The notes under the pieces: generated by a model
Databases searched by the model: none
What the model saw: the letters and a program-made list of their open reading frames with translations, nothing else
Told to the model about the DNA's origin: nothing
Assembly: GCA_023257915.1 (NCBI GenBank)
Contig: JALRBB010000493.1
Span: 1 to 5,692 of the forward strand
DNA from: Quisquiliibacterium sp.
GTDB lineage: Bacteria; Pseudomonadota; Gammaproteobacteria; Burkholderiales; Burkholderiaceae_E
Length of the DNA: 5,692 nucleotides
Direction: 5' to 3'
In this document: positions 1-5,668 of the stretch, in pieces
Position numbering within the stretch: position 1 is the stretch's first letter
How the letters are laid out: the number at the start of each line of letters is the position of its first letter
Translations under genes and position numbers: made by a program

Positions 1-285
1 GGCAAAAAGCCCCACGCGGCGTTGTTCGGCCAACCAGTCAAGCCCGGATTGGCCCGGCATGACGTTATCGAGCAGAACGAGATCGAAGGTACGTTGATCC
101 AGCAGGCGCGAGGCTTCTTCGGCGCTGGCTGCTTCCTCGACGCGTTTGCAACGGGACTGGAGCGTGCGGACAAGGAAGTTGCGGATGCCGGGCTCGTCAT
201 CGACCACCAGCACGGAAACATGCTGGAGAACTGCATCGATTTCGCCCGGTGCGCCGCCCGGAGCGTCCTGCCCAGGAACTGGCAT
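1..285 (-). CDS. Response regulator, receiver domain (partial, C-terminus beyond window)
   Basis: This is the first 95 codons of a two-component response regulator whose C-terminal part lies beyond base 1. After a Pro/Gly-rich leader (residues 1-15), a CheY-like receiver domain begins: the beta-1 strand and acidic pocket read VSVLVVDDEPG (Asp29, Asp30), and the phosphoacceptor is Asp73 in FDLVLLDNVMPGQSG, followed by the usual Met-Pro-Gly turn. Phosphorylation of Asp73 would switch the missing output domain. The DNVMPG-type receiver resembles NtrC-class sigma-54 activators that I associate with formate dehydrogenase clusters, but no output domain is visible, so the class is a guess. The ATG at 285 is chosen as the first ATG in frame; an AAAGG lies 12 bases upstream, a long spacing, so the start is not certain. 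The gene begins 19 bases after the stop of the 42-aa gene, which suggests co-transcription with the fdh genes. Confidence 0.85.
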   Translation of the reverse strand, partial: MPVPGQDAPGGAPGEIDAVLQHVSVLVVDDEPGIRNFLVRTLQSRCKRVEEAASAEEASRLLDQRTFDLVLLDNVMPGQSGLDWLAEQRRVGLFA

Positions 286-304
286 TTCCGCATTCGGCCT
301 TTCG

Positions 305-433
305 TTAATCAAGACGGACGTTGCCCGCGCTCGATGTCCGTTCTGCGGCGGAAAAGCCGATATGGTCAAGTCCGAGATCGGTCACGACCGCGATCAGGAT
401 AGCCGCGAGAAAAGCGAGATACATGCTTTTCAT
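305..433 (-). CDS. 42-aa single-pass membrane protein, fdh-associated, function unknown
   Basis: This short gene codes for 42 residues. A Lys near the start (MKSMYL) is followed by a hydrophobic stretch at about residues 5-20 (YLAFLAAILIAVVTD) that fits a signal anchor or uncleaved signal peptide. A short polar tail of about 20 residues then ends in NVRLD and would probably face the periplasm. The ATG at 433 has a GGGGA ribosome-binding site (441-445) seven bases upstream. The gene lies 45 bases after fdhC and 19 bases before the response regulator, all in the same direction. I recall similar tiny ORFs with an NVRL-like ending beside alphaproteobacterial formate dehydrogenase genes, but cannot name a family. 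It could be a small subunit or assembly factor of the membrane complex; this is inference. It contains no Cys and no cofactor motif; a single His (residue 24) is present. Confidence 0.68.
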   Translation of the reverse strand: MKSMYLAFLAAILIAVVTDLGLDHIGFSAAERTSSAGNVRLD

Positions 434-465
434 GGTTCATTCCCCATTCTTGAGATGTGGGAGAA

Positions 466-478
466 GGCGCATTGCGCC
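466..478. repeat. Short inverted repeat touching the fdhC stop codon
   Basis: GGCGCA and TGCGCC flank a single central base directly after the fdhC TGA (479-481). As RNA it could form a 5-bp GC stem with a 3-base loop. No T-run follows on the minus strand, so it is not a convincing intrinsic terminator. It could protect or process a 3' end, or be chance. Confidence 0.3.
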
Positions 479-1696
479 TCACTCCGCGGGGGTTGCTTTA
501 TGATGGTCGTGCGCTTTTTCGCCGGTGACTTCTTCATACCAGAGGCCGTGGTGCTCTTTCGCCCACTGCACTTCCACCTCACCCGAGCCCATAGCATCAA
601 AGGCACCCTCCATGCCCACCGAACCGATGTAGATATGGGCGATGATGATGGCCATGAAGACGAAGGCGATGATGCCGTGCCAGAGCTGCGAGAGCTGCAT
701 CTCGGCGTAGGTGCTGAGATCGGTGCTCAATTCGCCGAGGCCGATGGCTTGCGGAATGCCCAGCGCGTTCAGCTTGCCGAAGGTCGGGCCGAAGAGGTGG
801 AACTGGAAGGGGAAAAGCAGCGAGAGGCCAGAAACCGAGATCGACACGCCGAGAAGCACCACCGACCAGAAGATCAGCTTCTGGCCCGCATTGAACTTCT
901 TCGCAGGTGGGTGAACACCTTTCGAGAAGAGCCCGCCACCTACGGCGATCCACTTCAGGTCATGCTTGTTGGGGATGTTGTGCGCGATCCAGAAGACCGT
1001 GACGAGAGCGAGGCCCAGCATGAATGGCGATGCTAGGTTGTTGTGCGCCCATTTGCCCGCGATCATCATCGGTGCGAAGGCTTCGTGTCCCAGTAACGGG
1101 ATAATGGCGATGCGCCCGAAAAGGAGCATCAGCCCCGTTAAGCCAAGGACGATAAAGGAGCCTGCGAGCATCCAATGACCGAAACGTTCAAGGGCGGAGA
1201 AGCGGGTGATGGTCATACCTGTCTTATCGCCGTCGATCATGATGCGGCCACGAAGCAGGTAGAACACGGCCAAGAGGCCGATCATCCCCAAGATCAGCCA
1301 GCCACCATAGGTCCGCATGGGGCCAGCGCGGAATTCGAGCCATTTCATACCGCCATCCTGCATCAGGGTGGTCGCGGCAGGGCTGCGCGAAGAGGAATTC
1401 ACATCCGCTTTGTCGAAGCGGATGGACCGCCACATATCGGAATCCGACACGCCGCCCAGAGTACCGAGTTGATCGGCAATGCTTTTCGCGGCCTCGGGAT
1501 TGCCGAGGTTTTCGCTGCGGAAGCTGTTGTCGACTTTCAGCTTGTTCTGGCGCGCGAGAATATCTTCGAGGGTTTGCGCCCCCCCGGTGGCACTACGATC
1601 AGCGGCGGGAGCATCTTCCGCCGAGGCCGTGACGGGCGCGAAGGACATTGCAAGAAGCAAGACCGGCAGGAGGAGGAGGAGCTTTTTCAAGGGCAT
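479..1696 (-). CDS. fdhC: Formate dehydrogenase gamma subunit (membrane cytochrome b)
   Basis: This is the membrane subunit that takes electrons from FdhB through b haems to the quinone pool. Starting at the ATG at 1696 it has 405 residues. The order is: an N-terminal signal peptide with a Leu-rich core and an ASA cleavage-like site near residue 26, a soluble segment of about 100 residues, then five hydrophobic segments at about 131-148, 173-193, 224-240, 274-296 and 336-357. Candidate haem-ligand histidines are His174 (ERFGHWML), His218 (KWAHNNL), His340 (LWHGI) and His354 (IIIAHIYIG). The end carries a His-rich tail (HDHH). It is almost twice the length of E. coli FdnI because of the N-terminal extension and extra helix, which is normal for the long proteobacterial form. 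GTG at 1705 is an alternative start giving 408 residues, but ATG 1696 has GGTGA five bases upstream and GTG 1705 has no ribosome-binding site. A 107-base gap with a hairpin separates it from fdhB. Confidence 0.93.
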   Translation of the reverse strand: MPLKKLLLLLPVLLLAMSFAPVTASAEDAPAADRSATGGAQTLEDILARQNKLKVDNSFRSENLGNPEAAKSIADQLGTLGGVSDSDMWRSIRFDKADVNSSSRSPAATTLMQDGGMKWLEFRAGPMRTYGGWLILGMIGLLAVFYLLRGRIMIDGDKTGMTITRFSALERFGHWMLAGSFIVLGLTGLMLLFGRIAIIPLLGHEAFAPMMIAGKWAHNNLASPFMLGLALVTVFWIAHNIPNKHDLKWIAVGGGLFSKGVHPPAKKFNAGQKLIFWSVVLLGVSISVSGLSLLFPFQFHLFGPTFGKLNALGIPQAIGLGELSTDLSTYAEMQLSQLWHGIIAFVFMAIIIAHIYIGSVGMEGAFDAMGSGEVEVQWAKEHHGLWYEEVTGEKAHDHHKATPAE

Positions 1697-1701
1697 CGCT
1701 T

Positions 1702-1706
1702 TCACC
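1702..1706 (-). promoter_or_regulatory. Ribosome-binding site of fdhC overlapping a leader-ORF stop
   Basis: On the minus strand this reads GGTGA, five bases before the fdhC ATG at 1696. It decides that start over GTG 1705, which it contains. The TGA within it is also the in-frame stop of the 14-codon leader ORF at 1702-1746, so a ribosome ending the leader would stop on the fdhC entry site. Confidence 0.5.
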
Positions 1707-1746
1707 GAATGGTCGCGTTTGGATCGTGATCGTTAATGGAGTCCAT
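1702..1746 (-). CDS. Possible 14-codon leader ORF before fdhC
   Basis: On the minus strand an ATG at 1746 opens a 14-residue ORF, MDSINDHDPNATIR, ending in TGA at 1702-1704. An AAGGGAG ribosome-binding site (1751-1757) lies four bases before the ATG. Both that site and the ATG lie in the loop and 3' arm of the hairpin at 1744-1771. The stop falls inside the fdhC ribosome-binding site, and the fdhC ATG follows after five bases. The frame differs from fdhC, so this is not an N-terminal extension. The arrangement fits translational coupling, with leader translation controlling entry to fdhC. The peptide shows no recognisable motif and no run of a single amino-acid codon as in classical attenuator leaders. 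It may be chance; the geometry is the only evidence. Confidence 0.3.
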   Translation of the reverse strand: MDSINDHDPNATIR

Positions 1747-1771
1747 GGCGCTCCCTTAAAGGAGCGCCATG
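1744..1771 (-). promoter_or_regulatory. Perfect 11-bp-stem hairpin between fdhB and fdhC
   Basis: CATGGCGCTCC (1744-1754) and GGAGCGCCATG (1761-1771) are exact reverse complements around a 6-base loop (CTTAAA on the plus strand). On the fdh transcript the 3' arm carries GGAG and the ATG of the leader ORF, so folding would hide that start. The minus-strand bases after the stem (GACTCCATT) have no T-run, so it is not a standard intrinsic terminator for the operon. On the plus strand a weak TTTT follows nine bases later, but no plus-strand gene needs it. It may set the relative expression of fdhC by mRNA stability, processing or translation. Confidence 0.65.
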
Positions 1772-1803
1772 ACTTAAGTTTTCAAGCTCTGGCGAGGTAA
1801 GGC

Positions 1804-2397
1804 TCAGTTAGCCTTTTGCTCGTAAGCCGTGCCCCAGCCCCAAGCGCCGGAGCCAAAGCCACGGGCCACCACGCGTTCGCGGTAGATGGCCGAGACCACA
1901 TCGCCGTCACCTGCCAGAAGCGCCTTGGTCGAGCACATTTCAGCGCAGGCCGGCAACTTGCCCTCGGCAAGGCGATTGCGGCCGTACTTCTTGAACTCGG
2001 CTTCGCTTCCGTCCTTCTCAGGACCACCAGCACAGAACGTGCACTTGTCCATCTTACCGCGCATGCCGAAGGCGCCTGCCTGCGGAAACTGCGGCGCGCC
2101 GAACGGACATGCATACAGGCAGTAACCACATCCGATGCACAGATCCTTATCGTGCAGAACCACACCTTCGTCGGTGCGATAAAAGCAATCGACCGGACAG
2201 ACAGCCATACAGGGTGCATCCGAGCAGTGCATGCATGCAACCGAGATCGAGCGCTCGCCAGGCACGCCGTCGTTGATCGTGACGACACGCCGACGATTCA
2301 CACCCCAGGGCACCTCGTGCTCCTGTTTGCAGGCGGTGACGCAACCGTTGCACTCGATGCAGCGCTCGGCGTCGCAAAGAAACTTCATTCGGGCCAT
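1804..2397 (-). CDS. fdh3B: Formate dehydrogenase beta subunit, four [4Fe-4S] ferredoxin-type
   Basis: This 197-residue iron-sulfur subunit carries electrons from FdhA to FdhC. Four Cys groups are visible: C13-x2-C16-x2-C19-x3-C23; C55-x2-C58-x4-C63-x3-C67; C87-x2-C90-x2-C93-x3-C97 followed by Pro; and C119-x2-C122 paired with C151-x3-C155. These make 16 cysteines, the number for four [4Fe-4S] clusters, in the pattern of the FdnH/FDH3 beta family. Unlike E. coli FdnH it has no C-terminal membrane helix; it ends in a Gly/Trp-rich tail. It also has no signal peptide, so export probably depends on the Tat signal of FdhA. The start is the ATG at 2397, with TAGGAG (2405-2410) seven bases upstream; a longer frame to 2499 would overlap fdhA and lacks family similarity. 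It starts 28 bases after fdhA. The symbol follows FDH3 naming and could equally be fdhB. Confidence 0.95.
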   Translation of the reverse strand: MARMKFLCDAERCIECNGCVTACKQEHEVPWGVNRRRVVTINDGVPGERSISVACMHCSDAPCMAVCPVDCFYRTDEGVVLHDKDLCIGCGYCLYACPFGAPQFPQAGAFGMRGKMDKCTFCAGGPEKDGSEAEFKKYGRNRLAEGKLPACAEMCSTKALLAGDGDVVSAIYRERVVARGFGSGAWGWGTAYEQKAN

Positions 2398-2404
2398 TGA
2401 TATT

Positions 2405-2410
2405 CTCCTA
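2405..2410 (-). promoter_or_regulatory. Ribosome-binding site of the beta subunit gene
   Basis: TAGGAG on the minus strand, seven bases before the ATG at 2397. It fixes the start of the iron-sulfur subunit just ahead of MARMKFLCD and rules out the longer in-frame extension into fdhA. Confidence 0.8.
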
Positions 2411-2425
2411 GTCGCGCAAGCGGCT

Positions 2426-5362
2426 TCAGGCCGTGAACTTTTCGATCTGGCACAGCGTGGTCTTGCTTTCCTGCATGTTGGTGACCACGTCATAGCCATA
2501 GGTGGTAGCGGTGTTGACCGCTTCGCCCCTGACGATCGGAGCCGCGCCGTCCGGGTAGTACTCCTTTAAATCCTTGCCCTGCCACCAGCCGGAGAAGTGG
2601 AACGGCATGAAGGCATGATCAGCCGCCACGCGCTCGGTGACCATCGCCTTGGCCTTCAGTCGAGCGCCTGTTGGCGACTTCACCCAGACCTGATCTCCGT
2701 CGCGAATGCCGCGATCATTGGCCGCGCGCGGATTGATTTCGACGAAGTTCTCCTGCTGCAACTCGGCCAGCCACGGATTCGAGCGAGTCTCCTCACCGCC
2801 TCCCTCGTACTCGACGAGGCGTCCAGAGGTCAGCACGATCGGGAACTTCTCGTGAACCTTGTCAGCGACGTTCTTGTCCTGCAATGTCTTGTACAAGACT
2901 GGCAGACGCCAGTGCGACTTCTTGTCCGGGTGTGTCGGGTACTTGGCAATCAGGTCCGGACGGTTGCCATACAGCGGCTCACGGTGTTGCGGAATCGGAT
3001 CCGGGAAATTCCAGACGATTGCACGCGCCTTTGCGTTACCAAAAGGATGGCAGCCATGCTTCATGGACACACGCTGGATGCCGCCAGACAGGTCAGTCTT
3101 CCAGTTCTTACCCTCAGCAGCCGCTTTTTCCGCATCTGTGAGATCGTCCCACCAGCCGAGCTTCTTGAGCAGCACATGATCAAACTCGGGATAACCGGTC
3201 TTGATCTCGGCGCCAACAGAATGCGAGCCTTCGCCTGCCAGCAGCGAAACACCATCCTTCTCGACACCGAAGCGGGCGCGGAAATTGCCACCGCCGTCCA
3301 TCACGTGACGTGAGGTGTCGTAAAGATTCGGCGAGCCCGGATGCTTGAGCTCCGGCGTACCGAAACACGGCCAGGGCAAACCGAAATAGTCACCATCGCA
3401 AGGCCCGCCCTTAGCACGCAAGGTCTTGATATCGAAAGTGTTCATGTGCTTCATGTGAAGCTTCAGGCGCTCGGGCGACTGACCGGTGTAGCCGATCGTC
3501 CAGACACCACGATTGACCTCACGCAGAATCGACTCGATTTCCGGCTCTTTCCAGTCGAGGCCATGCTTCTTGACCGGGATCATCTTGTAGTTCTTGCTGA
3601 GCTCAGCACCAAAACCAAGGCGATCCGCGAAGGCTTGCATGATCGTGTGATCAGGCATTGACTCGAACAACGGGTCGATAACCTTCTCGCGCCACTGCAG
3701 TGAGCGATTTGATGCGGTACAGGAGCCCTGAGTCTCAAACTGTGTCGCAGCCGGCAGCAAATAGACCGCACGATTCGGATTCAGATCCTTCGGATCACCG
3801 GGCATCGCAGCCATCGCAGCAGTCGCCGACGGGTACGGATCGATAACAACCAGCAGATCGAGCTTGTCGAGCGCCCGTTTCATGTCAAGGCCGCGCGTCT
3901 GCGAGTTTGGCGCATGCCCCCAAAAGACCAGGCCTTTGACGTTATTTTCCTGAGCGATCAGATCCTTATTCTCAAGGACCGCGTCGACCCAGCGGGACAC
4001 CGTGGTCCCTGCCTTGGTCATCATGTCTTTCGAGTAGCGACCCTTGATCCAGTTGAAGTCGACACCCCAGACCGCAGCGAAATGTTTCCAGGCGCCCTCG
4101 GCCAACCCGTAGTAGCCGGGCAGCGAATCCGGCATCGGACCGATGTCGGTTGCGCCCTGCACATTGTCGTGCCCGCGGAAAATGTTTGCGCCGCCGCCCG
4201 AGACACCAACGTTGCCAAGCGCAAGCTGCAGAATGCATGAGGCGCGGGTCATTGCGTTTCCGATCGTGTGCTGGGTCTGTCCCATGCACCAGACGATCGT
4301 TGAAGGCCGGTTTTTCGCCATCATCTCGGCGACACGATACATCTGTGCCTCCGGCACTCCGCAGGCCTCCTCGACCTTGTCCGGTGTCCACTTAGCCATG
4401 ATGTCCTCTCGGACTTTCTCCATGCCATAGACCCGGTCATTGATGTACTTCTTGTCTTCCCAGCCGTTCTTGAAGATGTGATAAACGAGACCGAACAGGA
4501 ACGGAATATCGGTGCCAGACCGGATGCGCACGTATTCGTCAGCCTTGGCCGCAGTCCGGGTGAAGCGAGGATCGACCACGATCAGCTTGGCACCGGTCTC
4601 CTTGGCATGCAGCATGTGCAACATCGAGACCGGGTGCGCCTCGGCGGCGTTCGAACCGATGTACAACGCACACTTGGTGTTCTGCATGTCGTTGTACGAA
4701 TTCGTCATCGCCCCATAGCCCCAGGTGTTCGCAACACCTGCAACCGTGGTCGAATGGCAGATCCGCGCCTGGTGATCGGTATTGTTCGTGCCGAAGAACG
4801 ACACGAACTTCTTCATCAGGTAAGCCTGCTCGTTGTTGTGCTTGGACGAGCCGACCCAAAAAGTCGCATCAGGTCCGGATGTCTTTCGAATCTCATCGAG
4901 CTTGCCGCAGACTTCATCGAGTGCCTGCTTCCAGGAGATGCGCTGGTATTTACCGTTAACCAGCTTCATCGGGGTCTTCAGGCGATGCTCGCCATGACCG
5001 TGCTCACGGACAGAAGCCCCTTTGGCACAGTGCGCCCCCATGTTGATCGGAGAGTCAAACACAGGCTCCTGACGTACCCAAACGCCATTCTCAACGATGG
5101 CGTCAACCGCGCAACCCACCGAACAGTGGGTGCAGACAGTACGCTTGACTTCGATCGAAGTACCCTGTTGTGCCTCAGCGCGCTCGATGCCACCAAACGA
5201 CAGACCGGCCACCGCCGCACTCGCGCCTACACCCACACCGGAGCGCTTGAGAAAGGCTCGACGGTCCATGGTTGCGGAAAGTGCTGACCGAACGCCACGG
5301 GCCATGCTGGCGGTCAGGCCTCCAGAAACCGGCGCCACGCCGGTCTTGCGTTGCAGATGCAT
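2426..5362 (-). CDS. fdhA: Formate dehydrogenase catalytic alpha subunit (Mo/W-bis-MGD, Cys type, Tat-exported)
   Basis: This 978-residue catalytic subunit oxidises formate to CO2 at a molybdenum or tungsten bis-molybdopterin guanine dinucleotide centre. An extended n-region precedes the twin-arginine motif DRRAFLKRSG (residues 33-42) and a hydrophobic segment ending in AEAQ near residue 65, so the mature protein should be periplasmic. One [4Fe-4S] cluster is bound by Cys77, Cys80, Cys84 and Cys112, followed by Lys114 in CAKG. The metal ligand is Cys202 (TGC at 4757-4759) followed by His203, in ARICHSTTVAG; E. coli FdnG has selenocysteine here. Downstream are NAAEAHP (239-244), GQTQHTIGNA (361-370) and a C-terminal molybdopterin dinucleotide-binding domain from about residue 840 (LTSGRLVEYEGGGEETRSNP). 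The length is close to FdnG. ATG 5362 has GGGAG six bases upstream; internal Met32 before the RR motif has no such site. It starts 14 bases after the small Tat gene and 28 bases before fdhB. Confidence 0.97.
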   Translation of the reverse strand: MHLQRKTGVAPVSGGLTASMARGVRSALSATMDRRAFLKRSGVGVGASAAVAGLSFGGIERAEAQQGTSIEVKRTVCTHCSVGCAVDAIVENGVWVRQEPVFDSPINMGAHCAKGASVREHGHGEHRLKTPMKLVNGKYQRISWKQALDEVCGKLDEIRKTSGPDATFWVGSSKHNNEQAYLMKKFVSFFGTNNTDHQARICHSTTVAGVANTWGYGAMTNSYNDMQNTKCALYIGSNAAEAHPVSMLHMLHAKETGAKLIVVDPRFTRTAAKADEYVRIRSGTDIPFLFGLVYHIFKNGWEDKKYINDRVYGMEKVREDIMAKWTPDKVEEACGVPEAQMYRVAEMMAKNRPSTIVWCMGQTQHTIGNAMTRASCILQLALGNVGVSGGGANIFRGHDNVQGATDIGPMPDSLPGYYGLAEGAWKHFAAVWGVDFNWIKGRYSKDMMTKAGTTVSRWVDAVLENKDLIAQENNVKGLVFWGHAPNSQTRGLDMKRALDKLDLLVVIDPYPSATAAMAAMPGDPKDLNPNRAVYLLPAATQFETQGSCTASNRSLQWREKVIDPLFESMPDHTIMQAFADRLGFGAELSKNYKMIPVKKHGLDWKEPEIESILREVNRGVWTIGYTGQSPERLKLHMKHMNTFDIKTLRAKGGPCDGDYFGLPWPCFGTPELKHPGSPNLYDTSRHVMDGGGNFRARFGVEKDGVSLLAGEGSHSVGAEIKTGYPEFDHVLLKKLGWWDDLTDAEKAAAEGKNWKTDLSGGIQRVSMKHGCHPFGNAKARAIVWNFPDPIPQHREPLYGNRPDLIAKYPTHPDKKSHWRLPVLYKTLQDKNVADKVHEKFPIVLTSGRLVEYEGGGEETRSNPWLAELQQENFVEINPRAANDRGIRDGDQVWVKSPTGARLKAKAMVTERVAADHAFMPFHFSGWWQGKDLKEYYPDGAAPIVRGEAVNTATTYGYDVVTNMQESKTTLCQIEKFTA

Positions 5363-5368
5363 GCTCTT

Positions 5369-5373
5369 CTCCC
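5369..5373 (-). promoter_or_regulatory. Ribosome-binding site of fdhA
   Basis: GGGAG on the minus strand, six bases before the ATG at 5362. It supports the long n-region ahead of the twin-arginine motif. The alternative ATG at 5269 (Met32) has no purine-rich site, and the one at 5305 (Met20) has GGAGG only at an unusually long spacing of 13 bases. Confidence 0.7.
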
Positions 5374-5376
5374 GGC

Positions 5377-5583
5377 TCAGACCAGCGTGGTCCGGTAATA
5401 ACTACGCACATGGTCGGTGACGTGATAGCCACCACCCTTACCCTTCGTATCAGGCTTGGCCGCGAGCTTCGAACCAGTCTCGCCAAAGCCTTTTCCCGTA
5501 ACAACTACCGCGCCGGCAACACCGGCAGAGCCGGCACCGATCAAAAAGCTACGCCGCCCCGGGCTGGATTTCTTGTCATTCAT
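5377..5583 (-). CDS. Small Tat-signal protein associated with formate dehydrogenase
   Basis: This 68-residue protein begins with a twin-arginine signal (GRRSFLIGAGSAG, residues 9-21) and a hydrophobic stretch to about residue 29. A Lys/Gly-rich linker leads to a conserved-looking C-terminus, YHVTDHVRSYYRTTLV. The size, the signal and the HVRxYY tail fit the 'formate dehydrogenase region Tat target' family, small proteins encoded just before fdhA in many proteobacteria. Its biochemical role is not established; an accessory part in export or assembly of the FdhA-FdhB complex is inferred from its position. It has no Cys and no cofactor motif. The ATG at 5583 has AAGGAG (5591-5596) seven bases upstream, while an in-frame GTG at 5658 would put 25 extra residues before the Tat signal and has no such site. 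It is the first gene of the cluster and ends 14 bases before fdhA. Confidence 0.9.
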   Translation of the reverse strand: MNDKKSSPGRRSFLIGAGSAGVAGAVVVTGKGFGETGSKLAAKPDTKGKGGGYHVTDHVRSYYRTTLV

Positions 5584-5590
5584 CGACCTG

Positions 5591-5596
5591 CTCCTT
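5591..5596 (-). promoter_or_regulatory. Ribosome-binding site of the first gene
   Basis: AAGGAG on the minus strand, seven bases before the ATG at 5583. It is the strongest such site in the window and fixes the start of the small Tat protein, against the upstream in-frame GTG at 5658. Confidence 0.8.
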
Positions 5597-5630
5597 GTCC
5601 CTCGAAGGTTGACAATCGGACGAAATAGAC

Positions 5631-5643
5631 CTGATCCGATCAG
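5631..5643. promoter_or_regulatory. 13-bp palindrome upstream of the operon, candidate operator
   Basis: CTGATC and GATCAG flank one central base, a perfect palindrome centred about 54 bases upstream of the first ATG. It lies where a promoter-proximal operator would be expected. No clear -35/-10 pair was seen around it. The regulator is unknown; the response regulator at the other end of the cluster is one candidate. Confidence 0.3.
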
Positions 5644-5649
5644 AAAACG

Positions 5650-5665
5650 TGAAAACACTACACCA
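5650..5665 (-). promoter_or_regulatory. Weak sigma-54-like promoter match
   Basis: On the minus strand TGGTGT is followed, ten bases after its GG, by TC in TTTTC, against the -24/-12 pattern TGGCAC-N5-TTGCA. The GG element is good, but the -12 GC is replaced by TC, a serious defect. It is listed because it sits at a suitable place ahead of the operon and the cluster also encodes a response regulator that could be a sigma-54 activator. Confidence 0.13.
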
Positions 5666-5668
5666 GAA

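Noticed and set aside
146..1036. A 296-codon open frame on the plus strand across the fdhC end and the small gene.
   Set aside because: It is antisense to fdhC and other supported genes, its product is low-complexity, rich in charged residues and His, and resembles no family. It is a shadow of GC-rich coding sequence on the other strand.
1756..1770. A 4-codon ORF (MALL then TAA) in the 5' arm of the intergenic hairpin.
   Set aside because: Its ATG is there only because the stem is a perfect palindrome containing CATG. It has no ribosome-binding site.
1772..1779. 8-bp palindrome ACTTAAGT next to the hairpin.
   Set aside because: It is too short and AT-rich to separate from chance, with no spacing relation to a promoter.
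1744..1780. Reading the intergenic hairpin as an intrinsic terminator.
   Set aside because: On the minus strand no T-run follows the stem, and fdhC downstream belongs to the same complex. The weak TTTT on the plus strand serves no supported plus-strand gene.
2398..2499. An in-frame N-terminal extension of the beta subunit reaching into fdhA.
   Set aside because: The extension overlaps the C-terminal codons of fdhA and its residues do not resemble the family. TAGGAG directly ahead of ATG 2397 gives a better start.
4478..5287. A 269-codon open frame on the plus strand opposite the 5' part of fdhA.
   Set aside because: It lies wholly antisense to the Tat signal and cluster-binding region of fdhA, which has unmistakable motifs. 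The antisense product shows no recognisable domain and no good start site.
5584..5658. A 25-residue extension of the small Tat protein from GTG 5658.
   Set aside because: There is no ribosome-binding site, it would bury the twin-arginine motif, and it would run through the palindromic upstream region. AAGGAG ahead of ATG 5583 is decisive.
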